Shown here piece by piece: positions 25,549 to 32,343 of a stretch of 64,000 bases of DNA (its first letter is position 1; every line of letters starts with the position of its first letter). Location of the stretch: the NCBI RefSeq assembly GCF_000384215.1, contig NZ_KB913032.1, positions 5,910,588 through 5,974,587 of the forward strand, given 5' to 3'. The notes under the pieces are model-generated. The model was not told the origin of the DNA. It did no database searches and saw only the letters and a list, made by a program, of their open reading frames with translations. A program made the translations under genes and the position numbers. This stretch comes from Amycolatopsis alba DSM 44262 (lineage in GTDB: Bacteria; Actinomycetota; Actinomycetes; Mycobacteriales; Pseudonocardiaceae).

Positions 25549-26496
25549 ATGCACGAACCGCTGGTGACGGAATTCGTGACCACCGATCCGGAACAGGCGC
25601 GTGCCCTGATCGCCGCGGCCTATCAGGACAACCGGCTGCGGGTACGGGGCGCTGTCTCGAACTACCGGTTCGAGCACAACCGCTGCGACGTGGGGGACTT
25701 GCAATTCGACCTGCTGCACAACACGCTGACCACCGAGGTCGTCATCCAGCCGCTGGGCAAAGTGGTGCTCCTGCGAGTGCTGGGGGGTGAGGTGCAGGTC
25801 GAGGACGATCTCGGCGACCGCAGACTGGCCACCGGCGACGTGTTCGTCGCCGCGCACCCCGGCACCGGGTACCGGACCGGGATGCAGGGCGCGCGCCTGC
25901 AGATCACCAGTATGGATCTGTCGCTGTTCACCGGGATCGACCCGGCACAGGACGGCGGAGCGATCGAGCGGTTGCGCTACGAACCGGTGAGCCTGCAGAA
26001 GGCGCAGCGATGGCGCAGCACGGTCGAATACGTCACCGGGCTGTTCTCCTCGCCGGACGTGGTGAACGGCCCGCTGGTGCTCGGCGCGGCGGGGCGGCTG
26101 GTGGCCGCGATGGCGCTGAACACTTTCACCGCGGGTGCGGGCGACGACCGGCCCTGTGACCGCCGGGACGCCGTCCCGGAAACCGTGCGCCGCGGGATCG
26201 CCTTCATGGAGGCGAATCCGGATCTCGATCTCGGTGTCGCCGACATCGCCCGCGCCTGCCGGGTCTCGGTGCGCGCCCTGCAGCTGGCGTTCCGGCGGCA
26301 TCTGGACATCACCCCCATGGCGTATCTGCGCCAGGTCCGGATGGACCGGGCCCGTGCGGAGCTCCGCGATGCCGGTGAAGGCACGACGGTGACCCGTGTC
26401 GCGGCGAAATGGGGCTTCCTCGACGGCAGCCGGTTCAGCTCGCACTACCGCGCGGCCTTCGGCGAGTCGCCCAGCCAAACCCTGCGGAGACCTTGA
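25549..26496 (+). CDS. AraC family transcriptional regulator
   Basis: A protein of 315 residues with an N-terminal cupin-like AraC_binding_2 sensor and a C-terminal double helix-turn-helix. The first helix pair reads LGVADIARACRVSVRALQLA, and the second contains TRVAAKWGFLDGSRFSSHYR. An excellent ribosome site, GGAAAGGAGG, lies upstream of the ATG. It stands alone between the CoA operon and the TetR-BVMO region. In mycobacteria a comparable AraC-type regulator (VirS) controls a BVMO/SDR/lipase operon, so a link to genes at 27.3-30.6 kb is possible but unproven. Confidence 0.9.
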   Translation: MHEPLVTEFVTTDPEQARALIAAAYQDNRLRVRGAVSNYRFEHNRCDVGDLQFDLLHNTLTTEVVIQPLGKVVLLRVLGGEVQVEDDLGDRRLATGDVFVAAHPGTGYRTGMQGARLQITSMDLSLFTGIDPAQDGGAIERLRYEPVSLQKAQRWRSTVEYVTGLFSSPDVVNGPLVLGAAGRLVAAMALNTFTAGAGDDRPCDRRDAVPETVRRGIAFMEANPDLDLGVADIARACRVSVRALQLAFRRHLDITPMAYLRQVRMDRARAELRDAGEGTTVTRVAAKWGFLDGSRFSSHYRAAFGESPSQTLRRP

Positions 26497-26637
26497 CGTT
26501 CGTTTTCGTCGGTTCCGCTGTGCGTTTTCGCCGCTAGACCCGCGCGAGGGGCGAGCGGTTTCATGGACCCTGTCCACCAGCACGGCCCGGACCCCGCCCG
26601 CTGGTGCGTCGCTTCCCGGACCGGCCGGCCGGTTCCT

Positions 26638-27270
26638 TCAGCGGGACGCCGCGATCCCGTCGTACATGACACGACGGACGGCTCGGCTCATCGCCGCCTG
26701 CCGTTCCGGTGACGGATCGCGCAGTTCGGAGAGCACCGACGCGAGGATCATCCCGTTGATCGCGCGGGCGGTGGAGTCCACGTCCAGATCCTCGTGCAGA
26801 TACCCGAGGCGGACACCGTGGTGGAGATAGCCCGCGGTCAGCTCGGCGGCGGTCCCGTAGAAGTCCAGTACTCGTTCCCGCATCTCGGCGTCGATGCCCG
26901 CCGCTTCGAGCAGGAGGAACCGGGCCATCCGGGGGTCGCTGCCGAAGATCCGGGCGAGCGCGTCGCCGATCCGGGCGCTCTGCCTGCGGTATTCGGCCAG
27001 GCTGTTGACCGCGTCCGGCGCGTTGTCCGCGGCCAGCGCGGCGACCACTTTCTCGACCAGGTCAGTGATCACGTGGTCGACGATGTCCCGCTTGTTCTGG
27101 AAGTACCGGTAGAAGGTGCCGTGCCCGATGCCCAGCCGCGCGGCGATGTCGGCGATCCCGGTCGCGTGGTAGCCACGTTCGGCGAAACAGTCGAACGCGG
27201 TCTCCACGATCTCGCGCCGTAGTTCCTGCTTCTTCCGTGCGGCCCTGCTGACCGGGGTCTCCGTCGTCAT
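26638..27270 (-). CDS. TetR family transcriptional regulator
   Basis: A 210-residue TetR protein. The helix-turn-helix reads GIADIAARLGIGHGTFYRYF, followed by a helical ligand domain ending in ARAINGMILASVL. It diverges from the patatin-SDR-BVMO operon with a 48-base gap that contains ATGAC/GTCAT repeats, so it very likely represses that operon. The 141 bases between the AraC stop and this gene hold nothing recognisable. Confidence 0.9.
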   Translation of the reverse strand: MTTETPVSRAARKKQELRREIVETAFDCFAERGYHATGIADIAARLGIGHGTFYRYFQNKRDIVDHVITDLVEKVVAALAADNAPDAVNSLAEYRRQSARIGDALARIFGSDPRMARFLLLEAAGIDAEMRERVLDFYGTAAELTAGYLHHGVRLGYLHEDLDVDSTARAINGMILASVLSELRDPSPERQAAMSRAVRRVMYDGIAASR

Positions 27271-27298
27271 TCCGCCAGCTTATTGCCCCGCGCATTCA

Positions 27299-27333
27299 AA
27301 TGACATACCGTTCCGGAAATGACACGTCATTCC
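27299..27333. promoter_or_regulatory. Candidate TetR operator over the patatin gene start
   Basis: AAATGACA occurs twice (27298-27305 and 27317-27324). The second copy forms a near-palindrome with CGTCATT, reading AATGACACGTCATT at 27318-27331. The ATG of the patatin gene (27319-27321) lies inside it. A repressor bound here would block initiation of the operon directly. Confidence 0.6.
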
Positions 27334-28266
27334 GCGAGGGCGCTGGTGCTCGGCTGCGGCGGGACCCTGGGCTTCGCCTGGACCGCCGCGGTCCTCGACG
27401 CACTGCACACCCGTGCAGGCTGGGACCCCCGTGAAGCGGAAGTCCTGGTCGGAACCTCGGCGGGCGCCGAGGCGGTCGCCATGCTCGGGGCGGGCATCCA
27501 GGCGAAGGCGATCCTCGACGCGGTGTCCGGCGCGCCCGGCGGCGATGCCGTGGTCGCCGCGCATGTCCGGCGCGTGCCGGACCGGTTCCCGCCCGTGCCG
27601 TCCCCGCGCTGGCCCGCGACAGGGCTGGTCCGCGCCGCGCTTCGTCGGGACGTCGACACGCTTGCCGGTCTTGCCGGACTTCTGCCCCGTGGCAGGGGAG
27701 ACGCGGGCCGGCTCTGTGAACTCGGGGACGCGCTGGCCCCCGGCGGCTGGGTCCCGCATCCCGCGACCTGGCTGATCGCCGCGGATCCGTCGGGCGAGCG
27801 GGTCGCGCTCGGCTCTCCGGACGCGCCACCCGCCCGGCTCGGTGAGGCGATCGCCGCGTCCTGGGCGATCCCCGGCTGGTTCCCGCCGTCCGTTGTGGAC
27901 GGACAACCGCTGCTCGACGGTGGCACGGTTTCGCCGACCTCGGCCGATCTCCTGCTCACCCACGACGTCGGCGAGGTCGTGCTGATCGCGCCGATGAGCA
28001 GCGAAGGCGGCGCTCCGGCACGCGGCCCGGCCCGGCTGGAACGCCTGCTGCGGACGGCGATGACCAAGCGGGTGGACGACGAGACGCGGAAACTGCGCGC
28101 GGCCGGTGTCCGGGTGGTCCGGATCGAGCCGGCACCGGCCGATCTCGCCGCCATGGGCGCCAACTTCATGGACGGACGCCGGCGGGAGCACGTGCTCGCC
28201 ACGGCGTCGAGGACGGCGCCCGGCCTGGTCGCCGACGCCTTCGAACGAGAAGGAGTACGCGCATGA
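27319..28266 (+). CDS. Patatin-like phospholipase family protein
   Basis: A 315-residue patatin-fold hydrolase. The oxyanion-hole loop is GCGGTLGFAW, the nucleophile Ser (about residue 47) lies in GTSAGAEA, and the catalytic Asp (about residue 200) in LLDGGTVSPTSADLL. It would hydrolyse lipid or ester substrates; placed before an SDR and a Baeyer-Villiger monooxygenase it could act on the ester product. It opens a three-gene operon with 4-base overlaps. Confidence 0.88.
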   Translation: MTRHSARALVLGCGGTLGFAWTAAVLDALHTRAGWDPREAEVLVGTSAGAEAVAMLGAGIQAKAILDAVSGAPGGDAVVAAHVRRVPDRFPPVPSPRWPATGLVRAALRRDVDTLAGLAGLLPRGRGDAGRLCELGDALAPGGWVPHPATWLIAADPSGERVALGSPDAPPARLGEAIAASWAIPGWFPPSVVDGQPLLDGGTVSPTSADLLLTHDVGEVVLIAPMSSEGGAPARGPARLERLLRTAMTKRVDDETRKLRAAGVRVVRIEPAPADLAAMGANFMDGRRREHVLATASRTAPGLVADAFEREGVRA

Positions 28267-29111
28267 GCAAGTACCCGGACCTCGACCTCGACGGCGCGCA
28301 TGTCGCGATCACCGGCGCGGGGCAGGGCATCGGCAGGGCGACCGCGGAACGCATGGCCGCACTCGGCGCCCGCGTGTCCATCGGTGATCTCGACCTCGAA
28401 GCCGCGAAGCGCACCGCCGCCGACATCGGCGGGACAGCGCATCACCTCGACGTCGCCGACCAGGCCTCCTTCGCTGCTTTCGTCGGCGAGGCCGAAGAGG
28501 CGAACGGGCCGCTCGCGGTCCTCGTCAACAACGCCGGGATCATGCCCAACGGCGGTTTCCTCGACCTTTCCGACGCGCTGAACCGGGCGACCATGGAGGT
28601 CAACGTCTTCGGCGTCGTCCACGGTATGCGGCTGGCCCTGCCCGGCATGCTGGAGCGCGGTCGCGGACACATCGTCAACGTCGCGTCGCTGGCCGGGAAG
28701 TTCCCCGTCAAGGGACTGGCGATCTACAACGCCAGCAAGTTCGCCGTCGTCGGGCTGACCGCGGCGACCCGGCTGGAGTACGCGCCGCACGGCATCAGTG
28801 TCTCCGCCGTGCTGCCGTCGGCGGTCGACACCGCGCTCGCTTCCGGGCTCGACATGCGGCCGATCCCGAAGGTGAAACCGGGCCGGATCGCCGACGCCGT
28901 CGTGGCGTCCGTCCGCACCCGCGCCGCGGAGATCGCCGTGCCCGGTTACGTCGGCGCGCTCGCCACCCTCGCGGCCGTGACTCCCGAACCGGCGCTCAAC
29001 GCCTTCCGGCGGCTGGTGCGGGACGACCGGGCACTGCGCGCCGATCCGCCGGAGCGGGACGGCTACCGCGCCCGCCTCCACCAGGACACCCACCGGGAGG
29101 AAAACGCATGA
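28263..29111 (+). CDS. Short-chain dehydrogenase/reductase
   Basis: A protein of 282 residues. The NAD(P) site is ITGAGQGIGRA, the NNAG motif is VNNAGIMPNGG, and the catalytic residues are Ser of NVASLAGK and Tyr-x-x-x-Lys of YNASKFAV. It is of the classical SDR type with an extended C-terminus of about 50 residues. It likely interconverts an alcohol and the ketone oxidised by the next gene product. ATGA overlaps join it to both neighbours. Confidence 0.92.
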   Translation: MSKYPDLDLDGAHVAITGAGQGIGRATAERMAALGARVSIGDLDLEAAKRTAADIGGTAHHLDVADQASFAAFVGEAEEANGPLAVLVNNAGIMPNGGFLDLSDALNRATMEVNVFGVVHGMRLALPGMLERGRGHIVNVASLAGKFPVKGLAIYNASKFAVVGLTAATRLEYAPHGISVSAVLPSAVDTALASGLDMRPIPKVKPGRIADAVVASVRTRAAEIAVPGYVGALATLAAVTPEPALNAFRRLVRDDRALRADPPERDGYRARLHQDTHREENA

Positions 29112-30589
29112 CCACGCAGTACGACGCCGTCGTCGTCGGGGCCGGTTTCGGCGGGATGGGCGCGGCGATCCAGCTCAACCGGCTCGGCTACGACAATCTG
29201 CTCATCCTGGACCGCGAGTCCGATCTCGGCGGCACCTGGCATGTGAACCGCTATCCGGGGCTGGCCGTCGACATCCCGTCGGCCACCTACTCGTACTCGT
29301 TCGAGCCGAACCCGCACTGGTCGCGTCTCTTCGCGCCGGGCGCGGAACTCAAGCGGTACGCCGAACACGTCGCCGACAAGTACCGGCTGCGGCGCTACAT
29401 GCGGTTCGGCTCGGTGGTCACCGGCGCGGTCTGGGACGAGGCGAACGCGCACTGGACGGTGTCACGGGCCGGAGACGAGCCGGTCACCGCGAAGTACCTC
29501 CTTACCGCGACCGGATTCCTTTCCCAGCCGAAGAAGCCCGACATCGCCGGGATCGATTCCTTCGGCGGCAAGGTCATCCACACCACCGCATGGGACGACG
29601 GCTACGACCTCGCGGGCAAACGGGTCGCGGTGATCGGCACCGGCGCGACCGCGGTCCAGCTGATCCCCGAGATCACCAAGGTCGCGCGGGAGCTCACCGT
29701 GTACCAGCGGACCCCGATCTGGGTGAGCCCGAAACTGGACTTCCCGGTGCCCAAGGCGGTCCGGCGCGCGTTCGCCGCGGTCCCGTTCACCCAGCGGATC
29801 GCCCGGCTGACCGGGACCGCGCTGCTGGAACTGATGATGGTCTCCGGTGTCCTGCACTACAAGCAGCTCCCGGTGGCGAACCGGCTGGGCAGGCTGTGGT
29901 GCCAGGCGCACCTTCGCCGTCAGGTGCGGGATCCGGGACTGCGCGCGGACCTGACGCCGCGCTATTCGTTCGGCTGCAAGCGCCCGACGTTCTCCAACGA
30001 GTACTACCCGGCCTTCACCAAGGACCACGTGCATCTGGAGACGACGTCCATCGCGAGGATCGACGAGACCGGGATCGAGACCGCGGACGGGAAGCGCCGG
30101 GACATCGACGTCCTGGTGCTGGCGACCGGATTCGACCTGTGGGAGGCGAACTTCCCGGCGGTCGAGATCATCGGGCGCGGCGGCCGGGATCTCGGGAAGT
30201 GGTGGCGGGAGAACCGGTTCCAGGCGTACGAGGGGGTCGCGATCCCCAAGTTCCCCAACTTCATTTCACTCAACAGCCCGTATTCCTACTCGGGACTGTC
30301 CTATTTCACCACCATCGAGACGCAGATGCGCCATATGGACCGGCTTTTCGGCACGATGCGGCGGCGCGGCGCGACCGAGTTCGAGGTCACCCAGGAGGCC
30401 AACGACGCGTTCCTCGACCGGATGACCGAACGCCTCGGCGACTCGATCTTCACCCTCGGGAACTGCGCCCCGGCGAACAGCTATTACTTCAACCCGCACG
30501 GGGAGGCGACCCTGCTGAGGCCGTCGTCCACCTTGAACGCCATCAAGGAGGCACAGAACTTCCCGGTCGAGGACTACACGTTCGCCTAG
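29108..30589 (+). CDS. Flavin-containing Baeyer-Villiger-type monooxygenase
   Basis: A 493-residue class B flavoprotein. FAD binds at VVGAGFGGMGAAIQ and NADPH at VIGTGATAVQLIPE. Between them, FGGKVIHTTAWDDG matches the BVMO fingerprint FxGxxxHxxxW. Such enzymes turn ketones into esters or lactones. With the patatin hydrolase and SDR the operon could process a ketone in the order alcohol, ketone, ester, acid plus alcohol; the mycobacterial mymA operon is a comparable set. A strong terminator follows. Confidence 0.92.
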   Translation: MTTQYDAVVVGAGFGGMGAAIQLNRLGYDNLLILDRESDLGGTWHVNRYPGLAVDIPSATYSYSFEPNPHWSRLFAPGAELKRYAEHVADKYRLRRYMRFGSVVTGAVWDEANAHWTVSRAGDEPVTAKYLLTATGFLSQPKKPDIAGIDSFGGKVIHTTAWDDGYDLAGKRVAVIGTGATAVQLIPEITKVARELTVYQRTPIWVSPKLDFPVPKAVRRAFAAVPFTQRIARLTGTALLELMMVSGVLHYKQLPVANRLGRLWCQAHLRRQVRDPGLRADLTPRYSFGCKRPTFSNEYYPAFTKDHVHLETTSIARIDETGIETADGKRRDIDVLVLATGFDLWEANFPAVEIIGRGGRDLGKWWRENRFQAYEGVAIPKFPNFISLNSPYSYSGLSYFTTIETQMRHMDRLFGTMRRRGATEFEVTQEANDAFLDRMTERLGDSIFTLGNCAPANSYYFNPHGEATLLRPSSTLNAIKEAQNFPVEDYTFA

Positions 30590-30594
30590 TGGCG

Positions 30595-30628
30595 AGGGTG
30601 CCGGGACCCCGCGCGGTCCCGGCACCCT
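30595..30628. terminator. Bidirectional hairpin terminator
   Basis: A perfect 14-bp stem, AGGGTGCCGGGACC at 30595-30608 and its inverse at 30615-30628, closes a 6-base loop. It lies between the convergent BVMO gene and the minus-strand membrane-protein gene and probably ends both transcripts. Confidence 0.85.
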
Positions 30629-30634
30629 TGGCGC

Positions 30635-31387
30635 TTACTGCCTGCGGAGCCGGAGAGTGACGAGCGCGCCCGCCGCGGCGAGGAAGACCGCGCCGAGTGC
30701 GTACGGCCACCACGGCACCGAGGTGTCGCCCACCGGGGCGGCGCCGTAACCACCGGCGGCACCGGTGCGGTCGTAGGTCGAGCCGGGCAGCTTGTCGCCG
30801 TAGCGGCTTTGCAGGGCCTCGCGGTAGGCGGCGAGTGTCATCTTCTCGCCGGTCTTCGCGACCGAAGAGCCGTCGAGGACGGTCACGGTGTCCCCGTCGA
30901 CGGAGTACCAGGCGCCTGCCTGGGGCTCGCTCAGGAGATAGCCCTTGCCCGCCCGCGCCGCGAGACGCTTTTCGACGTCACCCGAGGCGACGTTGTAGAC
31001 CGACCAGCCCGAGCCCTCACGCTGCGACCACACGGTCGCCGCGTCGCCGTTGCCCAGCGTGGCAGGCGTGGCGACGTAGGCGAGTTCGGCGGGGACGGCC
31101 GACGTTCCGGCGATGAAGCCCGCGGTCGGCTGGTACACCGCCACCGGCGTGCGCGGATCGGCCTTGGCGGTCCTGGCCGCGATGGCCGTGTCGGCCTTGG
31201 CGGCGCCGGGGAACACCGCCTTGGCGAGCCGCTGGGTGGTCGCGTCACTGGTGACCACTGTGGACACCGCGGCGAGGTCGGCGGTGGTGGGCGCGCCGCT
31301 GGGGGCGTCGGCCGCGGACGCGTGGCCGCCGAGTGCCAGTGACAGTCCGATGGCGAGGATCGTGGCGCCGAAGAAGGTTCGCTTCAT
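30635..31387 (-). CDS. Secreted, C-terminally membrane-anchored protein of unknown function
   Basis: A protein of 250 residues with an N-terminal signal peptide (about 1-26, ending HASAADAPSG). A 180-residue Ala/Thr/Asp-rich extracellular part follows, then a C-terminal helix (WPYALGAVFLAAAGALVTL) and tail RLRRQ. I recognise no family. It begins 4 bases after the stop of the papain-like protease gene, so the two are co-transcribed; it could be a substrate, inhibitor or partner of that protease. It contains the CCACTGTGGACA palindrome near its 5' end. Confidence 0.75.
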   Translation of the reverse strand: MKRTFFGATILAIGLSLALGGHASAADAPSGAPTTADLAAVSTVVTSDATTQRLAKAVFPGAAKADTAIAARTAKADPRTPVAVYQPTAGFIAGTSAVPAELAYVATPATLGNGDAATVWSQREGSGWSVYNVASGDVEKRLAARAGKGYLLSEPQAGAWYSVDGDTVTVLDGSSVAKTGEKMTLAAYREALQSRYGDKLPGSTYDRTGAAGGYGAAPVGDTSVPWWPYALGAVFLAAAGALVTLRLRRQ

Positions 31388-31391
31388 GGTT

Positions 31392-31982
31392 TCAGTCCTT
31401 GATCCCGTAGACGGTGTGGGTCCAGGTGAACGAGTTGTTGGACCGGTAGGCGTTGTAGCTCATCTGGTTGTAGCGAGGGCTCGAACCCCACGGGTCGCCG
31501 TAGTACACCGTCGTAGCGCCATTGGTGTTGTCGTAGCCGTAGAGCACGTGCATGTGGCCGCCGCCGTTGGTCCAGCCGATCCGGGTGCCGATCGGCTGCC
31601 GCGCGTCGACCTGGGCCTTGATGGTCGCGAAGCTCAGCGTCTGGCCCGAGGAGTTGTAGCTGCCGACGTTGCTGAACCCGAGCCACCGGAACACGCGCTG
31701 CTGATCGCTCAGGTAGCCCTGGTTGTTCGCACAGTCCGAACCGGACTCGTTGTGCGCGACCTGGCAGAACTTGGTCTGGGAGATGGAGTGCCCGAAGTAC
31801 GCGGCGATGGTGTTGCCGCTGGCGTCCCAGCACCAGTTGCTCTTCTCCTGCGCCTGCATCTTGATCGGGATCGTGGTGGCCGCCGTGATCGCGGGCGCCG
31901 CGGAGACGGGCGCCTGCAGGGCGACCATCGCGGCGACACCGGCGCAGGCCGTGGCCAGCCCGCGCCTGAGTGAGATCTTCAC
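31392..31982 (-). CDS. Secreted papain-like cysteine protease (C39/C70-like)
   Basis: A 196-residue protein with a signal peptide (cleavage near VSAAPA, about residue 28). The mature domain has the catalytic Cys in KSNWCWDASGN, the His in NGGGHMHVLYGYD and a downstream Asp in YYGDPWG, as in the papain-like AvrRpt2/C70 and C39-like group. Extra cysteines (FCQVAH, DCANNQ) suggest a disulfide. The GTG start has AGGAGTG upstream. It diverges from the LuxR regulator and leads a two-gene operon. Confidence 0.82.
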   Translation of the reverse strand: MKISLRRGLATACAGVAAMVALQAPVSAAPAITAATTIPIKMQAQEKSNWCWDASGNTIAAYFGHSISQTKFCQVAHNESGSDCANNQGYLSDQQRVFRWLGFSNVGSYNSSGQTLSFATIKAQVDARQPIGTRIGWTNGGGHMHVLYGYDNTNGATTVYYGDPWGSSPRYNQMSYNAYRSNNSFTWTHTVYGIKD

Positions 31983-32343
31983 CGTCGGAACACTCCTAAC
32001 TGGATGGTCGAACGCGAAGCACGCGCGGGCGGCTACCCGGAAGAGACTGGTGGGGACTTCGGCTACCCGACTGGGTGGCCGACCGGCGCGAGCAGGGGAC
32101 TTGCGCTGTGACGAGGTGACACAGGGGCACTGTGAACAGTCTGAGATTCACCCTCTGGTGGCCTCGTGGCAAGGTTCGCGGCAATACCTAAGGGTCCGTA
32201 TTGCCGATGCGGGCCTTCGCGTAGCGCAGGTCGGCGTCGCCCGATCGAGCTAACGTCGTGACTCCGGTGGTGTGGACCAGCGGAAAGCCCCCGGCCCGTG
32301 GTCACTGTTCGTGTTCCCGCCTTTCGGCGGGTGTCCTATCGGT
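31983..32343. promoter_or_regulatory. Intergenic region between protease and LuxR genes
   Basis: This 361-base gap separates two divergent genes. It holds a 12-bp palindrome ACTGTGAACAGT at 32129-32140 and the inverted repeat with embedded motif at 32179-32206. No gene-like reading frame with convincing codon use was found in it. Confidence 0.5.
32179..32206. promoter_or_regulatory. 9-bp inverted repeat with CCTAAGGGTCCGTATT motif
   Basis: CGGCAATAC (32179-32187) and its exact inverse GTATTGCCG (32198-32206) flank CTAAGGGTCC. The inner sequence CCTAAGGGTCCGTATT recurs with one change at 35202-35217 before the S1 protease gene. It is a candidate binding site for the LuxR-type protein encoded between the two sites. 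Confidence 0.65.

Noticed and set aside
32272..32343. GTG-type start upstream of the LuxR regulator at 32272
   Set aside because: The extra residues (Trp/Pro/Phe-rich) have no similarity to the family, and the known N-terminal ATPase begins soon after 32344. No ribosome site supports the longer form.
31983..32343. Small genes in the protease/LuxR gap
   Set aside because: Open frames are short, lack G/C third-position bias and overlap the inverted-repeat motif region.
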